64,000 bases of DNA from Sporothrix humicola (GCA_021396245.1 WNYE01000029.1:248001-312000), one strand, 5' to 3'; counted from the first letter of the stretch, positions 10,365-23,596 are shown. Program-made: numbers and translations. The notes: a model not told the origin generated them from the letters alone.

Positions 10365-13300
10365 CTTTGGAAGGTTGGAAGGGCTGAAGGATGGAGGGAA
10401 AGAAAAGAAGGAAACGAAGATGGAGGGTATGAAATGGAAAGGAAAAAAAAAAGAATAAAGTCAATCGAAGAATGGATAAACAACTGCGGCCAAGGCGGTT
10501 TGGCTCGGTTCCGAGACAAACACTCTCGAACTGTTTGTTCTGAAGACGGAACATTCTGCCTCTCCATCTGCATCTGCACTTTGGATGCAGGTGCAGGCCG
10601 AGTGTCGAATGCATTCCGTTTCCGTGAGAATGAGATGTTTCTTCCTTTCCGATTTGATTTGTGTCCTCTATTTCCTCTTCTCTGTCATCTGCTTTCTGCC
10701 AGTGACCACTAGCGTGCCAATTGTCGGGGCGGATGGGAATCTGGGAGATGAGCTTCATCAACTGCATCGCCGATTGTGGAATGGCCTTTCGCTTCTGTCA
10801 TTACGTCTGTCACTACTTGTCGCTACTCTCGCTTCTGCCCTGCTTGCGGCCGAATAGGTGTGTTCAAAAGAAAGCCAAGACTTTTCTGTTTGGAGGTGTA
10901 ATTCTGGTGTATGGGGCGTTTTGCGACGAGTTTTGAATTTGAGGGCCTCACAATCTCAGATTCAGCTGTTCTGACAAGCCCGTCGATGGGATAAAAATAA
11001 ACAAAAAGGATCACAAGAATGATAAGAACAACGAGAGATTGCGAAAAAGAAAGATGCAACTCAAATGGGCAAGAAGAGCAACGTTAAAAGAACATGGGAC
11101 CAAGATCGTGAATTGAAAAGAACGACAGAACGACAAACGACAAAAAAAGCAAAGTTGGGTTCCTGAGGGTCTGCTGACAGGGGTCGCACGGAGGAAGAAA
11201 GATTAGCAGGGAGACGGTGGAGACAGAAGAAGGTGGGAATACTTTCTGGCCTTCTGGAAGCATTTTGGAAGCTTTCTCTTCTTTAAGAAGTGCCTCCGTG
11301 CGTAGCAAAGTCCACTTGGACCACGGCCGCACCACGTTCACACCACCATGGCCACATTGACCACACTGGACAGAGTTGTGTGACCAGCCGAGTGCCTCGT
11401 GGCATTTGTTACTTGTTACGTGGTACCTTTTTGTAGAAGGTAACCCTGTCTCACGGTGTTTTCAAACCAGACGTTTGACACTCTTTGTGTTTCCCCAGCC
11501 TCATTTTGTATTTTTAGGGAGCTGTTTCCAGAGAAGGTAAACAGGGCTGGCGGTGTCGTCAAGACTCGTGGCGTCGATCTCTTTTCCTTTTTCTCTTTCT
11601 TTTTCTTTCCCTCTGTTTCCCTTATTCTCTGGGTCAGAACGGCAAAAAGAGGCGATCATGGTCTGGGAGCCCGCTGCCGTCTTTTGTTATTTGTCTTTTG
11701 TGTTTGTGCGCGGCACGCGGTTGTTTGTTTTCAGTATGCCTTTTGTAATATTTGTACACAGTAATTACGTCGTAGTCTGCCGTCTTCTTATTTCCTGAAG
11801 AACGCTATCGTTTGTTTGTTCTAGTCAGCTTCTTCGCCTTCTTTCCACAACCTCGTTTGGGCATCGTCTTTCACTAGTTGTCTTCTAGTTGTCTTCTGTG
11901 TTATTTGCGACCCTCTTTCAACACCTCTTTGGAGACAGTCTTCGGAGACGATTCCGCATGCAATGTGAGGTGTACTCCCAAGTAATGGTGTGAGAAGACA
12001 AACAAGATAACAAGGCATCGGCCTGCAGCTAGGCGCATTCGACGTCGTATACCGTTTTTGTCGACAGTCGACAGTCTTCTGTTGACAGAGACTATCAACA
12101 AATTGGACAGCGACATCAAGAACATTCCCCACCAACATCAAACTCTTTTCTCCGTCGCGCATTGCATTTCTGCTTTTGGTCTTGTCTGGCCTTTTTTTTG
12201 GTGGAGATTAGCACACCCTGAGGAGAGAAGAGGAGAAGAGAAGACTGTCGACGTCAACAATACGAGAGGAGAGAAAAGAAACGGCCGAAACCCAAAACCC
12301 AAAACCCAAGATCCCAAACCCCGGATGATGTTATGGAGATGATATGATACGGAGCAGGCAGTGCAGAATCGGAATCGGAGCAAAGTTGAAAGATGGGAGA
12401 GGATGTTCACTGTTCTTGCCTTTCTGAGTAGTCGTGATGCAATGAGTTGCTGAGGAAAGAGCCACTGGCCACGAGTTCTGAGTAGGAGATGTGGGTGCGA
12501 GGGTCGATTTGGACAGGGGGAAGGAGCATGAGGACGAACCCACTTTCCCTCTTCCCATTTCCCCTGACCACCCACACACCCCAAACACCCATGTCGTCAA
12601 ACGAAGGAAGGAGAGAAGAAGAGAAGCAAAACGCACACGCCCCCTTCTTTCCGAAAGAAGGGCCCCATATTTTCCTTCGAGAAGGCCCATCGAAGATTTG
12701 GCACGCGGCGCACTCGTCTTCCTCTTTGGTCAAGTACTCCAGCCCTTTTCTTCAGTGACGAGAGTGATTGTCACCATTGTCACCCTCCATCTCACTGACA
12801 ATCCTCACCTCCATTCTCACGCCAACTCCAAAACCTCAAACACCGGCGGTGCATCTCCAAGATTTTGAGTGTACAAGTGTGCAATAATTACGTCGTAGTG
12901 TCGGTGACAAAAGAAAACGAGGCAAACGGAAGATCAAAGGAAACGAAAAGAAAACGAAATTACTTTTGTAAAGTCACAACAGCGTCATCTCTTCTGTCAT
13001 CTTCTCCTCTCGACTATCTCGGCCCTACGCCGTATTTGTTCTACGCCCGCGGTGTGAGTGGATGACTGAAATAAGGCTAACACGACAAACAAGCGAGAGC
13101 TGAAGATCAAGACTGCTCATGAAGGAACTCATGACCTTTTTTGTGTGAAGATGGCGCTCACCTTTCTCTCTGATCATTCGCAATCTTGTTTCGACTTGTT
13201 TCGAACTGTTTCAACAGCCTCTTTCCATCTTTCTGCCTTCCTCCTCTTCCTCCCGTTGCTGCCTCTTCTCGTCTTTAGCCAGTGTACTTGTATTTCGTAT

Positions 13301-16300
13301 TTTTTTCATCTTTTTTTTTTTTTTCACTGGTATTGTCAATTCCCTTGCATCTTGTCCCGCATTGTGCCTGTCCCGCGCTCATTTCTGCAAAACACAAGGC
13401 AAACATTGGACAAACATCCCCGGAGGAAATATGCAAACATTGTTTCGTTTCTTCCTTTTTCTCGTGCTCTTATCTCGCATTGTATTGTTCTCGATCCATT
13501 GTTCTTTCCGTCTTGCCGTCTTTTTCTGCTCTTCTTTTTCTGTTTCTCGTCTTCGTTTTCCTTCCTTCCCTTCCTTCTTGGCTGCCCCGTGTAGATTAAT
13601 GCTGCAACGCTAAAGGTCAGCTAGAACCAACAGAGACACAAGATGCAATCTATTTTAATCTTCCCGGCAGAACGGCCAGCAGATGAACAGACTTTCGACA
13701 AGAAAGCAATGGCCATGCCACGATCTGTTTGCTCTCTGCTCGTGCTTTTGTTTGTGCTTCTCGTTCGTGCCTGTGTTTCTTTCCCGGGACGGGATGGGAC
13801 GGCCTGTGTGTTTGTGTTTGTGTGAATCTTTAAATGGACTTGCTTCCGTGTAGTAATACTATCAATGGCATACTCCTCTGCAAGGAAGAAAGCACGGGAT
13901 GCAAAGTGGTTTCTGCAAAGGTACAACCTCAGAACGGGAGACAAAAAAGAATGTGCAAGTGCACTCGAACGAACTGTTGCAACGTGCTGTTGCATTCTCT
14001 TTTTCGTTTGTCGTCCAATCTTCCCCTGTTATTTTAAAACAGGTGCTATTGTGTAATTCTGTATCTCCAATCTCACCCACTTTTTAAGGCTGAAATTGGG
14101 CAATCTTCAATCTTACCGCCAGTCTTCTCTCGCAGTCTTCTAGTCTTCTAGAAGGATGCCGTGTTTGAGGATACACGCTCATAAAGAAAGTACATGCTGA
14201 TAGGAGCATGTACTGGTACTGTGATATTCAATAACTCAAACACTTGTTCCTTTTCAACGTCGTATGGCTTCTTTCTGGCTTCTTTTTGTTTCATTTTGGC
14301 TTCTTTCTCAACTGCCTGCAATCACGGACGAGTCCGTACTGGTGGAGAACCTCTAAATTCAAGAGTGGAGGAAGTCGTGACTTCGACGACTAACAGTAAT
14401 TGCCCCTGTTGCTCACTGCATGCAGCTGACACATGGCAAAAAGGCAGAAAAACGGCCAAAAAATACGCGTACAGTAAGAAAGTGTCGAAAGTCGACATGT
14501 GCAGGTGCTGTGCATTCAGAAAAATACACAGCAAGGACAAGGACACTATCCAAATACAGTACGAGGCCGTACGTGCAGGTGAATACTCGTCGACAGCGAC
14601 AACTGCATGCCGTACTCCGTTGCGCACAGATGGAGAAAATACCTGGCAACGTTGTACTCGAGCAAGGCTTCAAGCACTGACGAAATACGTCCGGCAGAGG
14701 TCGTCGAGGATTAGGATGGACTTAAGATTCCTTCGTCTCTTCGTTCGTCTCTTGTCCCTCGTCTTTCATCTCAATCACGGCCAAACCGTTGGCAGGCAGG
14801 CCAAGGCCCAAGGCCCAATTGCGGCCCCATTCGCACCGACCAGCGATCTTCATCACCGAGCCAGGGGAAAATGCGACCTGACCTTGGGGCAGAATGGTCA
14901 CCAAGGACCACCAAGCGGCCATCGACAGCAGTCAATGCAACGCTGCAGATGTCCTTGCTGCTGTGTGTCTTTTCCAGAACACACATCTCTGAAATAGCTT
15001 CGTCTCATGTTCCCGTATTAGCCCACCCACTTTGCGTCCCTTCCGTGATTGCATATTCTCCAGTAAATTGTTGTGAGTACACAGTAGCTCTTCTTACGCT
15101 TTGTCCTCGTTCCATGTGTCAACGAGTGTACCTTTGTACCTTTGGTACCTTTTTCTTTCGATTTATTCGATTCGCTTGAAACTTTCTTTCTCATTTCTCG
15201 TCGCGTGGCTGTCGGCTTCTTGCAAGCGACAACAGATGAACACTTTACTTGAGTGCCCCAAGGGAAACATTTATGAAAAAAAAAAGAAAAAAGCCTGTAA
15301 TAAAGAATAAAGCAATGCCTGCTGTCCGTCATCCAAACAGCCGGGCAGGTTGCAAGGAACACTCCTCCCGGCTTTGCCGTGTCATTTCGGAGGAAAAATA
15401 AAGAGAGTGGAGGTCAGTGGCCAGGTGAAATGGCATGGAGAAAGGGAGATGGGACCCAACAACACACCACGGAGCACATTGACAAAAAAGTGCACCGGGA
15501 GGGCGGGTGACCGTAGTTCGTCGTTTTCTGGAAGACGGAAAACAGAACTTTGAAAACAGAAAACAAGAATCACAACAGCCGAACAGAGCACACTCTCGAC
15601 ACTGCACTGAAGACAGAACAATAGACAATGCTGAAGATCCACAAAAGGAAGCCGTGGAAGGAATGGAAGGCGAAAAGAAGGAAAAGAAGGCAAGGGGGGG
15701 AGGGAAAGAAGGCAATGGGAAATGGAATAACAAGCACGAAAAGGTGGTCAAAGCACAAAATGCAATGGGCAGGCAGAAGAGAAGGGCAAGAAAACGAGGG
15801 GAAACCTTCCACGATGTTTTCTAGAAGGTCTTCTTGCGCTGGGGCCACCTCAACTGCCTTCTTTTTGGGGGCACTTGCTTCCTTTGATTTTCCCTTCCTT
15901 CCCTTGTTTTTGATTTCCCTTCACTGGGCATTCGTCGGCCAAAGCGTTGCCCCGTCCGGTGCAGGGCCTCTTTTCATCAATTACCATCAATTGGTTGCGT
16001 TACGTCGACAGGGGGAAAAGAGACAAGGATGAGAAAGACAGGGATCAGGCTGTGCGACCAAGATTGGACCAGGGGGCCACACTCTGCGATTCCCTCAGTA
16101 ATTCTGTGACCACACTCAAAACCAGGCTACCCACGACAGGGGTCTGTTTGGGGCTTGTTGAAGAAAAACGAGCCCACTCTGTTTCGACAGATGAAGACAA
16201 GACAAATAGAAGACGAGAGATACAAGTTGATTGTACCAAACTCATGCTCATGTGCTCATGTCGAGGAACAGCTATTCCGATCGAGGACAAGTCCTATTGT

Positions 16301-19300
16301 TTTCTTTGATTGAAGCATCTTGGAATCGGCCGACGAGTCGTCATAGTCTGCTTTTCTGTGTCGTAGTGTGCGCCGCTGAGATAAAGTTAGAAGTCGGAAT
16401 TGACGGACGTTTCGTCTTTGCGACTAGCAGTGTTTCTTCGTCGTAGCCAGAGCTATCTTTGTCTTTTGGCTTTCTCGTTCTTGATTTCCACACCTGCGTT
16501 TCTTCTTTTCGTTTCTCGTTTCCCCTTGCTGTTATTCTCCGACACACAATGTATGGTAGTCGGAGAATTGCGCCTCACAGACTCATGCAGACCCGCACCC
16601 AGTGGTTGAGTTGTGGTCGTTGTGGTTTCTGTGATCACTCCCCGCCTTGTCTTTGTGGTCTTCGCTTTTGTTGTGACATCGTGCATGCTGCAGAACACAG
16701 ACTGAACATGGACAACACAGACGTCTTGACGAACACGACCTGGGTCCTTGCCCGTATGCTGTCCGTTCTTTGTCAATTGTTTGTTGTTCCCATCCATCGA
16801 CTGTAATCCGTGATCCATTCCATAATCCATCTTCATGAACATGGTCAACGCACCGATTTGACCAGATGGCAACACGTGCACCCTTGAAGGCACAGAGTGT
16901 GTTCGTTGGGGGACACTACTGGCATCTCCATGTTTGTCTTCCATTCTCATCTCCTCAACCTCCATCTTTCGACCTCTCACCACCTCAATCGTCATCTCGT
17001 CATCCGCGTGCTCAAACAAGGCCAGTAGCCGTTTCAGCCTCTGCACGTAGGCGAAATGGGAAGACGATGAGCAGAGGAGCACTCCGTAGAGGAGGGAAGA
17101 ACGAAAGAAAGAAGGAGTGGGTCGTAGCTCTCTCCTCTCCCGTCGCACCCTCCTCCTCAAATCCCCAAGCTCCTTTCTCCACTGCTGTGTCCATGCGAAA
17201 AACGCTCATGGGACCCTGGCAAGCTTCCCTGGGCTGGGGCTTTTCCCAAATATGCTTCTGGGGCTTCTGGCTCCTGGCGCCTTTCCAGCGGTTCAAAAAT
17301 AGAATCAGAAGCCCCTGCGCGCCCCTGGCTTTTCCCTTTTTTTGTGGTCTTTCATCTTTTTTGTCCATGCTCCGTTCCCTTCTTTTCCTTCTCCCGGCCT
17401 TCCAAAAAGCTTCCAAGGCTTCCATCGTCCAGGGGTTAAACGTCCTTCCATCTGTCTGTATGCCTGTGAGTATGCATTTGCTTTGTACTTGCATTTGCAT
17501 TGTGCATTTCGAGGCCTCGCCCTCAATCTCCCATCTGACGCACCCTTTGGAGGTCTCCTTTTGCAGCCTCTCTTGTCTGCATCACGCATTTCACGCCCAC
17601 TCACACTCTTTTCACTCACCGCCGCGTGTTTCCTCTTTCTCAGCCACGCCCGTTTCTTACCTAGCTCGAGAATCCTTTCTGTGCATTGTGTGTGTCTGCT
17701 TCTGCTCTGTCGTCGTGTTCTTGTCTTCTGCCTTTCTGCTTGCATATTGTTATTGTTTTCTCGTTTCTCGTTTCTCGCCCCTGCGTTGGCCCCCTCAAAC
17801 GCGTCCGCCGTCTTTGTTTTCATTCGTCAATGATATCGATCTGCCCTTGCGGGTTCGCCACGACCGTCTGCAAAATCCGGATCGAGTGTGCATGTCGTTG
17901 TGCGTGTATGTGCATGTTGTCTTGTCGTTATTGTTTTTTTTTTTTGCATATCAGAAGACCTCCCCCAAAACGACTCCCAATTCTCATCCCCTGAATACAA
18001 ACAATCCCTCCGTCCTGGGAGGTACACTGCACTAGGCGTAGCCGTCATGTCGTAACTTCCGTCCCCCCCCAATCTCCTCATCTCATTATTCGGAGCTGCA
18101 AATCTCATGCGTCGCTCCTTCCCCCCTGCTCCCTCGTGATTTGGGGGCGTGTATGTTCTCCCATGAGACTGTGTGTGTGTGCCTCGTAGTTTCCCAATCT
18201 GATGCTAATTCGCCCATCTCTGCCCCCTCCTATTATCATTGGCAGGCGTCATTACCCCTTATTTGCCCGCTGTGGTCCTTCCTGCGCTACTGCGCTACTG
18301 TATGCTGTCCTATTTTAGCGCCTTTCTGCCTGACTCTTGCCATTTCCCACGCTGTTCCACACCTTCCATTGCACCTTCCACGCCGTTTCCCTTTTCCCTT
18401 TTCTCGCCTTCCCTTTTTCTCACACCCTTCTTTCCTCGTGGTGCTGCACCTAAAGCCTAGCTGACGGGGCACTATCCCCCAGAGAGGAGACAGGTTACAG
18501 GGCGCCCCATACTGTACCCGCGCCGCGCCGCCCCAAAGACGCAGCCATTTAATGGAACAATATTAAAAAAGAATAAAAGGGAATTGATTTTGGCCTGGTC
18601 GTTGTATTTTATTTGCTGAGAGGAGACAGTGAGCTAAACAGCCCTAAAAGCCAACCGTCACAAAAAAGGGCAAGACCCAAAAGAAAAATAGGACAGGGTA
18701 GGCACCACAGGCACCGCAGGCAGACAGGGCAGGAAGGAACAGACAGGGCATGTTGCCGCTACTTTTTTTTTGTGGGCTCCCTTTCCCACGACACGCTCCA
18801 CAGTCCACACCCAAACATCTCCTTTTCACGTTGTGCCTTTTTTGTGCTTCTTTTTGATCTTTTCCTTTCTCTCAACCATCATATACTCCTCCGCGCCCTC
18901 CTCCTACATGTACCTTGTCTTGCCCTCCTTTTTCGTCTTCTCGTTCTTCCTCCCTTTTTGCTTTCCTTTGGTCTCCTTCTCCAAGCAAGCTCTTCTCTTC
19001 TATCAACTTTCGTTTTTGTGTTTCGATTTTTCGATTTTCGTCTATTCGTTTTACTTTTCCTCTCTTTCACTTTTCTTTTCGCCCTCTCTATTTCGAACGA
19101 CGTGCATGACTAGATAATCCCTTCTCCCACTGGTAAGCTTAACTCTTCGCCGCCTCCAATATCTTGCTTCACCACCGCGACAGACCTCACCGAGCTTCCG
19201 AATATAGCTGCATCGCGTGACGATCGAGTTCGTGATAGCTAACTGGACGCACAGAGACCTCGCTCTATACCTTCTTTCTCGCTTCCCTCCTCGCCCTATA

Positions 19301-19471
19301 CGACTACTCGATCTCTCGACGACCTGTCCACCTGATCACCCCCTCATCTCGACCTATTCTCCGTCTGGGATCTCCTCGACTCTCGAATTCACATCATCTC
19401 GAGCTTCGCCTTCAGCTTTTCACTTCCACCTCACTCTCAACCTCGACACATCCAGCCTGCCGCTGCACAAT

Positions 19472-21210
19472 ATGAAATCGCCGGCACCGGGTGAAGTTAT
19501 GGGGATTGACGACCTGTTGAACGAAAAGGGCGGCCAACATCAGCAGCAACAACAGCAGTTCCACCAGCAACAACATCAACATCAACAACATCACCAGCAG
19601 CACCAATTCCTCCCTCCCGTCTCCCTGCCCGGCATGCAGCCCATGACCATGCAGCCCTACCCTTCGCACCACTCGCTCGAACGCGCCGACTCGCCCCACG
19701 GCTCCGACCACTCGCGATTCTCGTCGGCCGCGCCAGGATCCTTGAACGGCCTCGACACGTCTGTGGGCAAGCCCTTTGGATCGCCGACGGCCATGCACAA
19801 CTCGCCGCTGCACATGCCCGACCTGGGCTCGACGCCCAACAGCAGCAACGGCCTGATCCTGCCGAGCCTGCCGCCGACGCTCGCGCCAAACTTGGGCCCG
19901 ACGCTCGTTTTGCCGCCGCACGGCATCCAGTACACAAAGATCCCCATGGCAAGCGGCCAGCCGCCCAAGGCGTATCCGTGCTCGACCTGCGGCAAAGGCT
20001 TTGCCCGGCGTAGTGATCTGGCGAGGCATGGTAGGACCCCCCCTGCCCTAATATTTATGTTAATTTCACCCGCTAACCGACAGAACGCATTCACACTGGT
20101 GTCCGCCCGCACGTCTGCGACTTCCCCGGCTGCGGCAAGCAGTTCATCCAGCGCTCGGCCCTGACAGTGCACCGCCGCGTCCACACCGGCGAGAAGCCGC
20201 ACCAGTGCGAGTGCTGCGGCAAGCACTTTGCCGACTCCAGCTCCCTCGCCCGCCACCGCCGCATCCACACCGGCAAGCGGCCCTACCGCTGCCCCTACGC
20301 CGACTGCCAAAAGACCTTTACGCGCCGCACGACCCTGACCCGCCACCAAAATCACCATACCGGCACCATCGAGGATGCCGCGCGTGCGACGGCTGCCGTC
20401 CTGGCCCGCAGCGGCCCCAGCCAGATGGGCCGTCTTGCCAGCCGGCCGCCGCGCTCTGACGGGTTCAGCAACGCGGGCTCCGACCATGCAGGCTCGCCTC
20501 TGTCGACGTCCTCGCCCGGCCAACGCACCATGTCTCTGTCGCCCGCGTCCGAGCTGGCGGCCATCAACCAGCAGATCCAGCAGCACAGCCAGCAGCACCC
20601 CTTCTCGCTGCCAAACAGCAGCTCGCTCCCGGTGCACCTGCGCAACGACCTGCAGAGCAGCGGCATGGCCAGCCCCGTGTCCACCACGTCGTCTCTGGGG
20701 CTCGGGGGCACCAGCGGCAACGGTGGCACCGGGGGCGGCAGTGTTACTGGTGGCTACGCTAGCATGCGCCCGACTTCGCACCCAACTGGCTACGGCCCGC
20801 CCTCGACGCTCGAGCCGAGCATTGAACCGTCTAGCGGCGGCGGTGGTCCGGGCAGTGTCGGCGGCGGCAGCCCGCACATGGGCAGCCTGTCGGGCTGGCA
20901 GTCGCCCTCGTCGCACCACCATGGCGGCCACAACAACGGCGGCAACTCGCCTGCCTCGCACCACCTGGCCGCGTCTCCGGCCCATAGCCACAGTAACTAT
21001 GTGTACCCGGACCCGGATCCGACCTATGGCCAGCTGTTTTACGCCACGAGCGCGCCGAGCACCAACGCTAACGGCACGGTGACCTCGGCGCCCGGCATGG
21101 GCCACCACGGCCACCAGGTGCGCCGTCCTGGCAGCAGCGAGCCGCCTGCAGGTGCCTTTGACGTCAGCAAGCAGCCGCGCCAGAGCGAGCTGTGGGCGAT
21201 TGCCCAGTAG
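19472..21210 (+). CDS. C2H2 zinc-finger transcription factor (four fingers, fungal Ezf-like)
   Basis: Exons 19472-20030 and 20084-21210 encode 561 aa. The 53-nt intron (donor GTAGGA, CTAAC branch, GACAG acceptor) splits finger 1 exactly at its first zinc His. The N-terminus (MKSPAPGEVMGIDDLL) is followed by a Gln/His-rich tract at about residues 22-46. Fingers are C170/C173/H186/H190, C198/C203/H216/H220, C228/C231/H244/H248 and C256/C261/H274/H278, joined by HTGVRP, HTGEKP and HTGKRP linkers. The tail is Ser/Gly/His/Gln-rich. By family knowledge it is a nuclear DNA-binding regulator. The finger block resembles proteins labelled Ezf in Aspergillus, but I am recalling that, not testing it. Target genes are unknown. 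The preceding 10-kb gene-free spacer fits a complex promoter. Confidence 0.9.
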
Positions 21211-22621
21211 GAGTTTTGTGCTCAAATACTTCTTTTCACCTTTCTTTCCTCACCTTTACCTTTATACAACCATACCATCGACTTTTAATCACTTCTCAGG
21301 GATGGGCCGAGTATGGACTGAGGAGCTGGCAGTGTATGACTCTGCTTGTTCTTGGTTTCCTGCCGCCCCCCCGCCTGAACCTCTTTCTGCCTTAATCTCC
21401 TTTTTGTTTTCTTGTCTTTTTCTGATGGCCGAGCTGGATCTCTGGGAACACAACAAAATCACCACCAACACCTTACACTTGTTTTAATCACTGCAGTTCT
21501 GCACACCCTCTTTTCCCGCGTTCTTTTGCTATTTCTCATGACCGATCTCATTTCCACTCTTTAATCAGCCTATACAACAACTACCACCACTACTCACCAA
21601 CCGATAATATTTACACCCTACTACTCCTACAACAACAACTTCACGACCGGATCGAAACAAACAGAGAAGCGTCACTTCCCAACACCCTTAGATTTCTTTC
21701 TTTTTATTTGTCCTTTTCCCTTGACGCCGAGAGACTATGAAACGGGCAACCACCACACGAAAACCAAAAACAACAAGAACAAGAGCACGCAACAATTCTA
21801 CAACTACAAAACTACAAAAACAGAAAAGAGAAGCCGATCTATGGTGCCGCCCATTTAGAGAGGGTGCTCCTGTCTGGTTATACCAAAAACATACAGCCAT
21901 TTGTGTATTTGTGCTTTTTTTGTATTTTGTTTTGCATTGTGTTTTTACTATTTTCTTTTCTGTCTCCTTTTCCTACATCATACCCCCCTTTGGTTTATTT
22001 GTGTTTCCTTTGGTATTTCCCAGCCTTGTACTTGTTCTTGGTTTCCTCTTTTCTTGTTTTCCTTCCATGGCTCGTTTTTGTTTGGCTTCTTGTCTTTTGA
22101 CCCGAGTACCCCTTGTTCATCCTTTTATCTTTTTCCTTTGTCTTACACTCTGATGTTTTGATTCTCCTGTTTTACTATAGACCGTGTGCTTTTAACAACT
22201 TTGTCTCTTTCCCTTATACTCTTTCCTTTGTCCTCTTCCCGGTTGATTTATGCTATTCCCATACAGCCTTTTGAGCTCGCCATCAGCTCCTATTATAGAC
22301 TATCCTGCAGGTTTTGCTACTCCAAATTTATACCATCTTGTGTTCTCTTATAAGCAAAAGAAGACTACAATGCTCGTGAAAGCTTAATGTATTGTAAAGA
22401 ATAGATTGAAATCTATTGAAGAACGCCTTGCCATTCTGGTGGCCTTGATCTTGTTTAAATTGAAATGTCCCAACTCCTCCGAGATCTATGTTTAGTCAAG
22501 TTTGATAAAGTAATAATGATACAGAAAAGTCCAACGCACGCTGTGAATGCAAACGCAAAGAAAGGAAGGGACAAGCAAGAAAACAAAGAACAAAAAACAA
22601 AGAATACTTTCCTCACATCCA
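21211..22621. other. Convergent spacer between the C2H2 gene and TFIIE beta
   Basis: T-rich on the plus strand, with no credible ORF. It should hold the 3' UTRs of both convergent genes. Confidence 0.5.
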
Positions 22622-23596
22622 CTACCGCTTGAGGTGGCTGTAGTCCTTGAGCAGGCCCTCCATGTGCGTGTTGGTCGACTTGCCCGTCCGCCGCTGCGCG
22701 CGCTTCTTGGCCTTTTTTTCCTTGGGCATCATGGCCGCCCGCAGCCGCGGGTCCTCGCTCGTGGGCTTTTGGCCGGCCGCCGACAGCTTGCCGACAATGT
22801 CTTCGACGGACGGCAGGTTGGAGCGGTGCCAGAGCGACTGGAACTCGGCCTCGACTTTAAAACACAAGCTCGGGTCGTCGAGCCAGACCATGCGCGGGTG
22901 GTTGTCCTTTTTTGTGCGCACGACCAGGATGCGGTGTTCCTGTTCGAGCGACTTGAGGGCGGCCTCGCAGTCGGGCCAGCCGTCTTTGAGGTCCTTGACG
23001 TTGACGCCCTGGGCGTCGGTCCTCCGCTGCAGATACTGCAGCAGAGCCGTCTTGTCCTTGACGCCCGGGATGATCGGCTTGTGCTCGTAGGTGCCCGTCT
23101 TCCAGTCGTCGTCGACCGTGGCCGTCGACGAGGACACGGCGCCCGCCTCAGTCCTCCAAGCAATGCGCGGGTGGTGCCGCATGCGCTCGACAATCTGCTT
23201 CTGGACGGCCTCGCTTTCGCGGTTCAGGTTCAAGTGTCCGAGGACCGTCGCCAAGCTCACAGCCTTGCCGCCCTGCCCCTTGAGGTAGTCGAGGGCATAG
23301 ACAATGTTGGTGCCAATGGCGGTGCCGACGCCCGTGTTCTCGGGCTGCGAGTAGATGGCTGCGCCCGCAGGAAGCGAGCTTGTTGGCCCTCCCTTGGCCT
23401 TTTTTGGTGTCGACGCCGCTGTGGCCGATGTGGTCGAGGCCACCGAGGGTGAGGGCGATGCAGGCGCGCCGCCACCGCCCAGAGACGGCAGCGGGCTCGG
23501 GGCCGAAGTCTGTGAACGCTGTTTGGAGGGGATTTTGGATGCTACAGCGGCAAGCGAGCTTGCAAAGCTGTCGCGCTGGCGGTCGAGGTAGGACAT
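22622..23596 (-). CDS. tfa2: Transcription initiation factor IIE subunit beta
   Basis: A single exon encodes 324 aa, starting at MSYLDRQRDSFASSL and ending DYSHLKR. TFIIE beta pairs with TFIIE alpha in the RNA polymerase II pre-initiation complex and helps recruit and regulate TFIIH. A Ser/Ala/Pro-rich N-terminal segment (to about residue 75) precedes the conserved winged-helix core (NTGVGTAIGTNIVYALDYLK through PRIAWRTE) and a second winged-helix region (KTALLQYLQRRTDAQG, LKDGWPDCEAAL, RMVWLDDPS). The basic tail (PKEKKAKKRAQRR) is typical of the family. The frame stays open upstream of the chosen ATG, but that part is Pro/Ser-rich leader-like sequence and not family-like. Next gene on the same strand is cytochrome b5, 2.2 kb upstream. 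Confidence 0.9.
   Translation of the reverse strand: MSYLDRQRDSFASSLAAVASKIPSKQRSQTSAPSPLPSLGGGGAPASPSPSVASTTSATAASTPKKAKGGPTSSLPAGAAIYSQPENTGVGTAIGTNIVYALDYLKGQGGKAVSLATVLGHLNLNRESEAVQKQIVERMRHHPRIAWRTEAGAVSSSTATVDDDWKTGTYEHKPIIPGVKDKTALLQYLQRRTDAQGVNVKDLKDGWPDCEAALKSLEQEHRILVVRTKKDNHPRMVWLDDPSLCFKVEAEFQSLWHRSNLPSVEDIVGKLSAAGQKPTSEDPRLRAAMMPKEKKAKKRAQRRTGKSTNTHMEGLLKDYSHLKR

Larger units (their letters stand above)
9207..19471. other. About 10 kb gene-free spacer upstream of the C2H2 regulator
   Basis: No ORF on either strand shows family motifs or the third-position C/G bias of the real genes. ORFs of 200-390 codons exist (10138-10767 minus, 14194-14997 plus, 16866-18035 plus) but are compositionally odd. 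The spacer includes an AT-rich patch (about 9590-9890), a duplicated 14-mer (11763 and 12886), short tandem repeats and CT-rich stretches from about 17330 to 19100. The last one to two kb are probably promoter and leader of the C2H2 gene. The rest may be regulatory DNA, unannotated non-coding RNA or decayed sequence. Confidence 0.55.

Noticed and set aside
12285..12320. AAAACCC-like repeats suggesting an internal telomere tract
   Set aside because: Only about four irregular units (CCCAAAA), not the TTAGGG/CCCTAA repeat of filamentous fungi.
14722..14986. Minus-strand frames that look partly protein-like (GSVMKIAGRCEWG)
   Set aside because: Two overlapping short frames, no plausible start or splice partners, and no family recognised. 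Kept only as a weak trace.
16866..18035. 389-codon plus ORF in the long spacer
   Set aside because: Ser/Phe/Leu/Cys-rich translation of CT-rich DNA, with no motif and no third-position bias.
19657..21225. 522-codon minus ORF opposite the C2H2 gene
   Set aside because: Antisense shadow of GC-rich coding sequence; Arg/Ala/Val-rich with no domain.
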